From contig CM029671.1 in assembly GCA_017311315.1 (NCBI GenBank), positions 24,866,227 to 24,930,226 of the forward strand: a stretch of 64,000 nucleotides of DNA, read 5' to 3'. Position numbers and translations under genes: made by a program. Below the pieces are notes generated by a model. It made no database searches, was not told where the DNA came from, and was given only the letters and a program-made list of their open reading frames with translations. Shown here in pieces: positions 54,741 through 64,000 of this stretch (position 1 is its first letter; each line of letters opens with the position of its first letter). The stretch comes from Dendrocalamus latiflorus. Taxonomy: Eukaryota > Streptophyta > Magnoliopsida > Poales > Poaceae.

Positions 54741-56135
54741 TTGATGATATGATATGGTCGATCAGCAAGTGATGTGACTAGATAGTTTATGTTGCTAGGC
54801 GGCAGTCCATTTGGATTGACTTGAGGAGCTGGAGTAATTGAATGAATGAAAAACATCATATAGTGCTATAATTCTTCAAATCTAGTGCCAAATTAAACCA
54901 CAGTTAGTATTAACGTGTTTGATTAATCGATTGCACCCTAGGATTCTTCTCCATCTGTAGATAGATCGAGGGAGGGGAAAGAACAAAGGGTTATATATAT
55001 GATCTCGATCTCTCGACCTTTTCTTGCGCACGGGTGGTCCCCTAAATAGGTCCAATATTTTGCCATGCAGATTCACAATAATATTACATATCTGCTAGCT
55101 CCAGGTTGCTTTCAGGGAGCATGCAATCGTGTGTGTGCATCCTTGTCGTCACCATGGATATCAACATACAGGAGCTTGTAAATGCTTGCAAAATCTGTGC
55201 CCATTTCTCTCTTCCAAGAGATGCTACATTAATCGTGTGACGCTACTCATTGCTACGATTTCACTTAGACGCAATCACATAGCGGATCCCAGCCCTACGC
55301 CGTTTGTTCATCGGAAAATAATCCTACGAGAGCTAGGTCATGCTACATGATCAATCTCACATATATATCTAGCGTACAGAATAGGTAAATTCAGTTCAAT
55401 CTAAATAATATTTTCATGGTCCAGCCTAAATAGTCTAGATCATTTCACCACTGAGTCCGAGTCGTAACTAAATCTTAACTCCGCCACTGCAACCCAGATC
55501 TTAAATGATTATTATTTTCCGTTTATCGCTTGCATCCCTAGCGTCATGGATTTATCCGGCTGTAACATACAAAAATCTGGGAACGGAGTGCAGACAGGGA
55601 AGGACCAGTCATGCTCAGGTAACCACAACCCAGCTGCAAGCACGGCAGCGCGCGACGCCACCACCGCCACGGCGCAGCCGATTCGATTCGGTTTGATCTC
55701 ACGCGAGCGGTGGAGTGGGTACGCGTAGAGCAGCAGGAGCAAGGCTGCAGCTACTACGGTGGCTCGCCGTGGGGAAAATGTGAGCACAGGCGCGTGCAGA
55801 GCGGCCCAGGCGCCCCCCTCGTCGTTTGCACTGTCTCCTTGGCGATGGCAAAGACGCCGCTTGGCTCCGTCGCCTTGTCTGTATCCTTGTGCTATCTACT
55901 CTGCGATTGCATAGACGATGGGGGCTTGTCTAGGGCACAGGCCAACGCATGAGCGTCCAAAGAAAAAGCCTGTGCTCGTGGTAGCATATATCATACTAGT
56001 ACTTACTAAGCATGTAGTTCCTAAAGCTTCTGTTACGGTGTCGCTTCGTCCTCTTTGCAAGGGACAAAAGTCACCTGGTACATTTTTCACTTGGGTTTGC
56101 CAATACTAGTAGTGAACTAGGAGTGAGCTAGCATA
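54741..56135. other. Intergenic, no gene supported
   Basis: AT-rich with a GC-richer patch at 55560-55830. Open frames there are short, lack family resemblance and were not called. Confidence 0.4.
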
Positions 56136-56138
56136 TAA

Positions 56139-56481
56139 GAGCAAGTACAATGATGCTGACTAGGTCGCCTCTAGCGAAATCCACGTCAACACAATCTTAT
56201 GTGGAAGAGAGAGACAAGAGAAGAGAGAGGCAAGCTGCCCCTCATGCAAGAGGTGACCTCTAGCACATCATACGAGGACTTGGAGGCGATGCTAGTTCTT
56301 AGAGTAAGTACAATAAGGGTTAGGATCGCCTCTAGCGAAATATTAAATGTTTGAGTGTTTTAGTAGAGGTAATCTCTACTTAACTTATTGTATTAGCTAC
56401 CTCCACATGAGCCACGTGTACTCTTTTTACTTATGTGGCTAGTCCTAGAGGTGGCAGTCACCTCTTCTATTGTACTTGCTC
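56139..56481. mobile_element. Tourist-like MITE, 343 bp
   Basis: Ends GAGCAAGTACAAT and ATTGTACTTGCTC are a perfect 13-bp inverted repeat flanked by TAA (56136-56138, 56482-56484). An internal AGAGTAAGTACAAT at about 56299 repeats the terminus, followed by the same GATCGCCTCTAGCGAAAT-like words, so the element looks like two related units joined or nested. Confidence 0.85.
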
Positions 56482-57039
56482 TAAAACGTGTTGTTTCGTA
56501 TAATTTTGCCTTGGAAACTGTGAAAAACTGCTCGTTCTCTTTTTAGAGGTCGAAAGGATCCAAAAGAGATGGTCTCTTTCTTCTTCTTTTTTTTGCCTTT
56601 GTCTTTTGGTTTTTGTCTCTAGCCAAAATAAATAAAACAGTTTTTTAAAACAAAATCTTTAAATGGTTTTTCAAGCTAAAAACTACATATATCATTAACA
56701 TCAACATCTCTATTATCAACTATTTATTATCAACTATCGTCGTCTGCAGATTAGGGCCATATAGGGTGGCAGTGACAAGTAGTTTTCCGTGCGTTTCTTT
56801 TCGTTGCTTTGCTTGCTAGCCTTTTGATGCAGAGGTGGCAGCTAGCCAGCGGAGTGCGTGGAGCAGTTGGCAGGAGCAGGAGTGCACTCTGCAGTCTGCA
56901 CAAGGGAAGAAGGCGCGCATAGCGTGGAAATGATTGTGGATGTGTGTGGAGTCTATGGAATCAGGAGGAGCAATGTTCGTGTATGGAGGATGGGCCGGAG
57001 GAGGAGGGCTTTCGCGGTGGTGGGTGTGGCTCTCAGTTT

Positions 57040-58505
57040 TATCACTCGTGATGTGGTTAATGTGATGCAACAACCAACGTCTTAATTTGCTGGTCATAGC
57101 CGTGTGATCGTGGGGCATTTGGGCCACCATTTTGGTTAGGTTGACTACTTCGTGTTTGGGACAGAGAGTGTGTCGTTGGATAGGGAAATAAAAACCCCAT
57201 TAAACGAGAGATTTACCATTGAGGGTCTACTCTCGTAAGATATGTCTTGAATATGACAAGCTATCATGTAACAATAGATGGAGTGTTTAAGCATACTCTT
57301 GCTTTCTTTAATTGATCGGCAAAGTTGCCTCGTTCCTAAAAAACAGATGGAACGTTGTAGTGTTCATCATGGTGCATGTCCAGCCCCCCCCCCCCCCCCC
57401 CCGGTGAATAATTCCATGGGAGAAATGGAGAAATCTTTTGTCTTGTATAACTTGTTGTGGATAGCTTGTGGAGTTGGCACTCGTGAGGAGAGTAATGTGA
57501 TGCAACCACCAACCTAGAAGGAGTTGGCCATGCATGTACGTACCCTACCAAAAAAGACTCGACATTCCTTCGGAAGACAGCATGTGTTTCTTGCAGTTTC
57601 AAGGGAAGATTGCAACATTATTGCTCGTGAGAAGCTTCAAGTGATTCAATCATGCACCAACCTGGCTTGGATTTAGCCAATTCAACTGCCTAGGAGTAGA
57701 TACTGGTCCATTGACAAATCACGTCTGACTGTTTGATTGATTTCTTCCATTGGACTTGAGAGTTGCAAGGAAAAGGGCCGGGCCTCCATGCCATATGCTT
57801 GTCGCAAAGACTGGGGAGAGGTGATGAAAAGTTTTGTCTCATGAGGAGCGTAATATGGTGCAACTACCAACCTGGCTAGCGGGTTTGGATTTAACCAAGT
57901 ATACCCTACTCAGTGGCCGGGCCACGCTGATTTGGGCTTGGCCTTGACATTTATTTGCTTCGGTCGGTGTAAATATTTGTTCGGCTAAGAGTAAGAATCC
58001 ATTACTGGGAGAGACAATGAAAGATGGCCAGCGAATACATATTCTATAGTTCTGACCAACATATTGGGTTGGATTTTTTCCATCGCAAAGAAAGAAAAGA
58101 AATACTAGCAAGTACAGCGCTGTTCGTGCTTCGTTCTTGTTACTTCTGGCACGCACACAGACCAGTAATGTAGCCTGCAATCCGTGACGAGAATAATGAG
58201 ATGTACCTACCAATTCAATCTGGCTGGATGGGCTCGACTTCCGCATTGATTCATACTTGTGGCTGGCACATGCGTCCGTACGAACATTGCACACCGAACC
58301 TGCTACCAGCCTACGAGAGGCACCACATGTCGCTAAAAAAAAATACGGCTCACACGTATTATTAATTTTCACGAGCAACTCGCGCACTCGAGTAGCCAGG
58401 AAATACGCAGGACATGCACGTAGGTGGAGCGGGATCATATTTAGTACTCGTGACGGGCGTAATGCGGTGCGGCAACCGAAGGAGGCGAGCCGGTTAGATT
58501 TAGGG
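57040..58505. repeat. Widely spaced degenerate repeat of about 45 bp, six copies
   Basis: A motif of the form CTCGTGA-GAG-GTAATGTGATGCAAC-ACCAACCTGGCT recurs near 57044, 57478, 57622, 57839, 58177 and 58443, on the same strand with irregular spacing of about 145-435 bases. Some copies are followed by GGATTTAGCC-like words. Sequence between copies is only weakly alike. No coding explanation. Confidence 0.65.
57385..57402. repeat. Poly-C tract
   Basis: A run of about 17-18 C, an unusual homopolymer and a likely site of length error. Confidence 0.9.
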
Positions 58506-59520
58506 CACCCGCAGTAGTTATTTTAGTTATCTCTTAGTTATATTAAATAAGTAAAATTTTATATGGAAAAGAGAAGATGAGAAAAGATAATATAATATTT
58601 CTTATATAAAAACGATTTAAATATGTAAATCAATGTAAATAGTAAGAAGGTGTGTGACAGGAAGTTAGGATAAAAATAATATAAAATAGTTAAATAAATA
58701 ATTTACTATTAGAGAGATTTTCTTTAATTCTGATTTTAAATAAGATAAAAATTTTGGACAAGTGAGCCTATTTTATATATCCTTAGCCCAAGTACTCGCC
58801 GTGGGACCCCCTGTGTTTGTGTACTGCCAACCTGGGGCAGCACGCTGACCTAGTGCATGTGCCTGTCTGGCGGGTACAGCATGTTCTGGTCCCCTAGAAG
58901 CAGAGTAAGCCGAGGTAAACGCCCCCTCTGAGCGCGCGTGATTGAGCAGCTGCGTGTGCAGCCGCGCAAGGCGATCCATCAACTGCGCCGAATGCACTCG
59001 TCAAGCCAGGCCGGCTGATCAAGCGCAAGCCGTGCAACGCGCGCTAAGAGGCCCACGTGCAAGGTACTCAAGGACGAACCCATCAGCCCATCATCACGCA
59101 CGGCCGACCAAATTTCTCCTAGTTCCACGATTTCAGTGCCGTGCGTTGTGGGCTCGCGATCGCGCGGCAGGTAGCCCGACCCGCTGCAGAGTTTGGAACG
59201 AGCGGCCCTGGCTGGCTGCCGCGGTTTTCTGGGCGGCGGCTGCGGCGGATATTGAGCCAGTCCTTATGGTATCTAGTTTTTCTTAAAATAACATAATTTA
59301 ATTTAATACTATTTTACGTATAATTTAAAAATATTTTTAGAAACGAGCTAACAAGCCGAACTAAAGAAAAATTTAAATTTATTTATAACTTATTTTAATA
59401 TTTATTTAATTAATAAGTATAATTAAAATAATTTTAAACCAAATCAACCCGTCTCGCTATCAAGTTTTTCTGGCAGCCCTGCTCCCACCGTCCCACTGCC
59501 CCCGTGACATCGCCAGCGTT
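58506..59520. other. Intergenic, AT-rich blocks around a GC-rich core
   Basis: 58510-58770 is very AT-rich and starts GGGCACCCGCAGTAGTTATT, like the end of a known style of grass MITE, but no matching right end was found. 58780-59260 is GC-rich with no supported gene. 59275-59455 is again AT-rich. Confidence 0.4.
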
Positions 59521-59674
59521 GGCCGGGCGAGCAGCTTAGCGCGCGGGGCGTCAGATCGGTCGTTGTTTGTGCCTAGTCGTGCGGGAAAAAGGCAGGAAAA
59601 GGGGCAGGCAAACTCCAAAGTCAAGCCGTTGCTGCGCTCCGGCTACCTGCCGCTTGTGCCGGGTGCCCACTGCC

Positions 59675-61567
59675 ATGAGGAGGCAACCGAAACCCGGTCT
59701 CCTCCGCGCCGTCGCCGCCATCTCCGCCGCGTCCGTCTCGCCCCAGCTCCCAACCTCGAGGCCCACGAGGCACGCCGCGCCCTTCCTCGCGGTCCTCGTC
59801 CGCCGCGGCCGCGCCGAGGCCGCCGCGTGCCTCAACCGCCACCTCCGCCTGCTGCCCCTCCCGGAGGCGGCCTCCCTCCTCTCCGACCTCCCCTCCGTCC
59901 GCGACGCCGTCTCCTACAACACCGTGCTCGCCGCCCTCTGCCGCCACGGCCACCGCGACCGCGCCCTCACCCTCCTCCGCCAAATGTCCCACGAGACCCA
60001 CCCTACCTCCCGCCCCAACGCCGTCTCCTACACCACACTCATGCGCGCGCTCTGCGCCGACCGCCGCACGGACCAAGCAATCGCATTGCTCCGATCCATG
60101 CAAGCCCGCGGCGTCCGCGCCGACGTCGTCACCTATTGCACACTCATCCGTGGGCTATGCGACGCCGCGGACGTGGACATGGCCGTGGAGCTGCTGACTG
60201 AGATGTGTGAGAGTAGTATTGAACCCAACGTGGTTGTGTACAGTTGTTTGCTCCAGGGGTATTGCAAGACTGGGCGGTGGGAGGACGTAGGCAAGGTGTT
60301 CGAGGAAATGTCCGAGAGGGGGATTGAGCCGGATGTGGTGATGTACACTGGTTTAATCGACAGCCTGTGTAGAGAGGGGAAGACAAGTAAGGCAGCAAAG
60401 GTGATGCACACGATGTTGAAGCAGGGATTGGAGCCAAACGTAGTTACGTACAATGTGCTGATCAATTCCATGTGCAAGGAAGGATCAGTGAGGGAGGCGA
60501 TCAGTGTGCGGAAGACGATGGCGGAGAAGGGGGTGGCACCGGATGTTGTGACATACAACACACTGATCACAGGGCTCTCTGGTGTGCTCGAGATGGATGA
60601 GGCAATGGGGCTGCTCGATGAGATGATTCGAGGAGAAAGTACAGTTGAGCCTGATGTGACGACATTCAACTCAGTTATACATGGGCTTTGTAAGATTGGT
60701 AGGATGAATCAAGCATTCCAAGTTCGGGCTATGATGTCTGAGAGGGGGTGTATGTGTAACTTGGTGACGTTTAATCTGCTGATTGGTGGACTCCTTAGAG
60801 TCCATAAGGTAAAGAAGGCTATGAAGCTGATGCATGAGATGGCTAGTTTTGGGTTGGAGCCTGATTCGTTCACCTACAGCATATTGATAAATGGCTTCTG
60901 CAAGATGTGGCTAGTTGACCTTGCGGAAAGATTCTTGCCTAAAATGAGAGATCGCGGGATAGAGCCTGAGCTGTTTCACTATATTCCTTTGCTTGCAGCT
61001 CTGTGTCAACAGGGCATGATCGAGCGGGCTATGAATTTGTTCAATGAAATGGATAAGAACTGCGCACTAGATGCTGTCGCATATAGCACTATGATCCATG
61101 GTGCTTGCAAATCTGGGGACATGAAAATTGCAAAAGAGTTGCTTAAAGACATGCTTGATGAGGGACTGAGTCCTGATGATGTGACATATTCTACGCTAAT
61201 CAACATGTTTGCAAAATCTGGAGACCTAGGAGAAGCAAAGAGGGTGCTTAAACAGATGACTGCAAGTGGCTTTGTGCCTGACGTTGCTGTTTTTGATTCA
61301 CTGATCCGAGGTTATAGCACTAAAGGCGAGACAAACAAGGTTCTCGAGTTAATTCGTGAAATGATAGCCAAGGATGTAGCTCTTGATTCAAAAATTATTT
61401 CGACTATTATCACTTCTCTGGTTGCGAGCAATGAAGGCAACACATTATCACAGAGTTTGCCTGATTTGGGTACAGAAATATCAAAAGGCGGCATCACCTC
61501 ACCCCAGGAGTTATTGAAAATGCTACATAAATTGTGCCCTGAATTTGAACCTGTCGTTGCTTGGTGA
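59675..61567 (+). CDS. P-class pentatricopeptide repeat protein
   Basis: Single-exon protein of 630 aa from the ATG at 59675 (the frame is open upstream to 59567, adding 36 residues of leader-like sequence, so the start is inferred). The first 60 residues are R/A/S-rich with few acids, as in an organelle targeting peptide; mitochondrion or plastid cannot be told apart. Then about 14 tandem 35-aa PPR motifs (for example VVTYNTLITGL, VVTYNVLINSMCKEG, DVTYSTLINMFAKSGD), P class throughout with no E or DYW tail. The repeats bind RNA one base each, typically with N/S/T at the fifth position (TYN, TYS) and D or N as last residue, both visible here. The likely role is organelle RNA processing or stabilisation. 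GC-rich at the 5' end grading to AT-richer 3', as usual for grass genes. No frame damage. Confidence 0.92.
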   Translation: MRRQPKPGLLRAVAAISAASVSPQLPTSRPTRHAAPFLAVLVRRGRAEAAACLNRHLRLLPLPEAASLLSDLPSVRDAVSYNTVLAALCRHGHRDRALTLLRQMSHETHPTSRPNAVSYTTLMRALCADRRTDQAIALLRSMQARGVRADVVTYCTLIRGLCDAADVDMAVELLTEMCESSIEPNVVVYSCLLQGYCKTGRWEDVGKVFEEMSERGIEPDVVMYTGLIDSLCREGKTSKAAKVMHTMLKQGLEPNVVTYNVLINSMCKEGSVREAISVRKTMAEKGVAPDVVTYNTLITGLSGVLEMDEAMGLLDEMIRGESTVEPDVTTFNSVIHGLCKIGRMNQAFQVRAMMSERGCMCNLVTFNLLIGGLLRVHKVKKAMKLMHEMASFGLEPDSFTYSILINGFCKMWLVDLAERFLPKMRDRGIEPELFHYIPLLAALCQQGMIERAMNLFNEMDKNCALDAVAYSTMIHGACKSGDMKIAKELLKDMLDEGLSPDDVTYSTLINMFAKSGDLGEAKRVLKQMTASGFVPDVAVFDSLIRGYSTKGETNKVLELIREMIAKDVALDSKIISTIITSLVASNEGNTLSQSLPDLGTEISKGGITSPQELLKMLHKLCPEFEPVVAW

Positions 61568-61688
61568 GCCCCAGTTCAGGTCATTGTATGCAAGTAGCCT
61601 TCATATATGAGATCTAATATACGCTCCTTTGGCCTAAATCTGCCTATAATTTGTTTGATTTTTTTTGGGTCTATTTCCAGAGCATAGG
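61568..61688. other. PPR gene 3' flank
   Basis: A short 3' UTR region before the copia LTR. The element may supply the polyadenylation context. Confidence 0.4.
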
Positions 61689-63645
61689 TGTTATATCGCT
61701 TTCAGCCTGCCCCATATTCTAAAGTATGACAATTTGTATTCATGGTTATTGCATGTCATGTACCCAATTTTCTCGTCATTATTGCAGCGAGTACTTAAGT
61801 TATTCTTCATTTCTCAATGCACCAGTGCAAGCTATATCATCAAAACAGATACATGTCTAACACCCCTCTCAAACTTATAGTGATCAGAAACACTAAGTTT
61901 GAAGGGGTAAAAACTATGCTGAGTGAGGGGTTTGTGTAGACACAAACACCAAAATCCGCAAGGAGGCATCGTAACCAAGTGATCTCCGTAGTCAACGACG
62001 TTATAGCCCTCAACTTAGCCTTAGCACTCGAACGAGGAACTGTAGCCTTGATCTTTTAGGTAATCATGGAGGAACCAAGAAAAGACACAATAGGCAGAAA
62101 GAGACTAACGATCAGAATGATCACTGACCCAGATCGTATCAGAGTACGCCTGAAGGTGTAAAGAGCTAGAGCGAGAAAAGAAAAGACGACAAGAGATAGT
62201 CCCGCGAAAATATCGCAGAATACGAAGAAGGTGGCTATAATACAGCTGAGTGGGAGCCAAAACGAAATGACTTAGAACATGAACAAAGTGAGAAATGTTA
62301 GGTCGAGTGATCCTAAGGTAGCAAGACTACTAACAAGGTAACTGTATCGAGTGGGGTTCTCAAGATGCTCACCATCAATGGGTCGAAGATAAACTCCAAG
62401 CTCTATAGAAGTGTCCACCGTGCGCTGATCAATAAGATAAACACGAATAAGAAGATATTGAATGTACTTTTCCCAGGAGAGGTAGTAACTCTCAAGTGTA
62501 GAAGAAAACTCAATCCCAAGGAAGAAATGAATAGGATTTAGATCTAACATCAAGAAGTGCTCACTGAGACGCTTCCTCATAAAAGCAATATACTGTGGAT
62601 CATCCCCAGTAATGATCGTATCATTCACATGAAGAAGCGTCTGATCATGAGGAGTGTGAACAAAGAGAGCATGGTTGTGATCATTGGCGAAGAAATCGAT
62701 AGCAGTGATAACGGAAGAGAAGCACACAAACCATGTATGAGGGGATTGTTTGAGCCCACAGAGAGAGCAGTGAATACCCAAGGGTGGCTGCATGTAGACC
62801 TTGTCGCGCAGCTCGCCATTGAGAAATGCTTTCTTGACGTCCAACTGAGAGATGGACCACTAACGAACAAATGCCACATTAAGGAGAGTGCGAACAGTGA
62901 TCATATGAGTGACAGAAGCAAAAGTCTTAACATAGTCACGACCATACTCCTGCTGAAAATCAAGCGCTACAAGACGAGCCTTATAGCGCTTAAGAGAACC
63001 ATTCGAACCAGTCTTGATCTTGTAAACCTACTTGCACGTAATAGGAGTGTCACGAGCAGGTAGGAGGACAATATCCCAAGTACTAGTATGCTCGAGAGCA
63101 GCAATCTCCTCTGCCATCGCGTGCTACTATTCCTAATGAGCAATAATCTCACGGTAAGTCATACGCTCAACAAGAGCAGTGGCTGCAAAGTCATAACACT
63201 CAAGATGCCTAATAGTACGACGATCATGAAGATTGTACCTGGGAGGAGAGATTGGAGCAAGACCCAGCAAGGACGGAAGAGTGTAAGTAGTGGAAGGAGG
63301 CACAACTGGGGGTATATCAGGTTGTTGATGGCGAGAGTAGAGTAGCAAGAAGGGGGAGACGATCTCAACAGAAGAGCCAGTAGGAGCCTCTAGAGAAACG
63401 GGAAAAGGGGAGTCTGAAGAAGGAACAGACGGAGGTGAAGCAGGTGTAGACGATGGCAAAATAGAAGTGGGAGAAGGAAGCGAAGAGTTAGGAAAGAAAT
63501 CAGCTCAGAGGACACTAAACTGGTGGAAAAAGACCGAGAATAATAAGGACGAGATTCATCAAATTGACATATCGAAATATTCTCATCCAACGAGTAACAG
63601 GATCATAACAACGATAACCTTTATACTCAGAACTATAACCTCGCG
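61689..63645 (-). mobile_element. Truncated Ty1-copia element (3' LTR to integrase)
   Basis: A 174-bp LTR (61689-61862, TGTTA...TAACA) is followed on its right by a polypurine tract (minus strand, AAGTTTGAGAGGGG, 61863-61877), so the element is on minus with its 3' end at left. Reading minus from right to left: the end of integrase (EYKGYRCYDPVTRWMRI near 63600), a linker with RYNLHDRRTIRHLECYDFAA, reverse transcriptase (MDVKKAFLNGELRDKVYMQP at 62844, LHVNDTIITGDD at about 62635, IHFFLGIEF), with interspersed stops. It breaks off at about 63645, without the rest of integrase, gag, primer site or 5' LTR. Related to the element at 6737-10015. Confidence 0.85.
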
Positions 63646-64000
63646 TTGTGCCACCACTGACCTCCAGGCCAAGAGCTTGTCTACGAGTGGTGGCCAGTAG
63701 GCCAAGAACCATTCCTCCTGACGTACCGCTCGCCTCCGCAGCCAACGTCCCCAAGGCCTCGGCGTCAGAATTATCAAGGCTTGGGTATGGCTAATGCTCG
63801 TCTCTTTTCAGATCTAGTTCTCTTTGATGAATTGATTTAGATCTATTTTCCCGTATGTAGCTTCCTGGCCGGATAAAGAATTGGGTTTTTTGTCTTGTTC
63901 CGGGTGTTAATTTGCTACCCCAAATTCTTTCGTTGTAGTAGTTACACTGTAGTACTATTTCTTATGGTTCACATTTTGTTAAGAGGATGACATGTTCGGA
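63646..64000. other. Right edge, possible 5' leader of a further gene
   Basis: GC-richer 63650-63780 followed by intron-like T-rich sequence. It may be a 5' UTR exon and intron of a gene beyond the window, but no coding start is visible. Confidence 0.3.

Noticed and set aside
57839..58438. 199-codon minus-strand frame
   Set aside because: No domain, membrane or family signal, and it spans copies of the degenerate repeat.
1..64000. tRNA, rRNA and known microRNA genes
   Set aside because: No cloverleaf-like or rRNA sequence was noticed by eye. A covariance-model scan would be needed to exclude small ones.

Overview
The window is nuclear DNA of a grass, most likely Oryza or a close relative. 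The evidence is GC-rich single-exon or first-exon coding sequence in AT-rich surroundings, plant GT-AG introns, many short terminal-inverted-repeat elements, LTR retrotransposons with the plant Met-tRNA primer site, a grass-type Helitron, and genes close to rice proteins (a D2-type cyclin, AP-4 mu, an ARFRP1/GB1 GTPase, OST4, a DUF7870 protein and a P-class PPR protein). Species and chromosome cannot be fixed from the sequence alone. Gene families are recognised from memory, with no database search.

Layout. 0-3 kb: a long hairpin, a MITE, a single-exon coiled-coil gene and a decayed J-protein gene. 3-5.5 kb: a truncated copia element and a hAT-type MITE. 5.5-17.6 kb: the AP-4 mu locus on +, with all 13 exons still present but four frame-breaking indels. 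A copia element sits in intron 2, and a 4 kb Helitron carrying pieces of a GDP-mannose-type nucleotide-sugar transporter sits in intron 12. 18.9-22.1 kb: an intact six-exon ARF-related GTPase gene on -. 23.3-27.4 kb: OST4 on +, divergent from the GTPase, with a 37-aa product behind a 3.9 kb 5'-UTR intron. 29.2-30.3 kb: an intact DUF7870 gene. 31.3-34.4 kb: a TAA-flanked 1.8 kb element and a chimeric piece containing a TORTIFOLIA1-like fragment. 35.2-39.7 kb: one 4.5 kb solo LTR with perfect target duplications. 41.4-44 kb: a D-type cyclin gene on + with a 0.7 kb hAT-type element just upstream. 45-59.4 kb: almost entirely transposon-derived and repeat DNA. 59.7-61.6 kb: an intact PPR gene. 61.7-63.6 kb: a truncated copia element.

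The working genes (GTPase, OST4, DUF7870 protein, cyclin, PPR protein, probably the coiled-coil protein) are ordinary housekeeping or developmental genes and do not form one pathway. AP-4 mu and the GTPase both belong to trans-Golgi trafficking, but nothing shows that their adjacency matters. The most distinctive feature is the density of non-autonomous elements carrying GC-rich, exon-like cargo: a Helitron, two hAT-type elements with perfect 8-bp target duplications, a TAA-flanked element and a TOR1-like chimera. No new biological system could be established.
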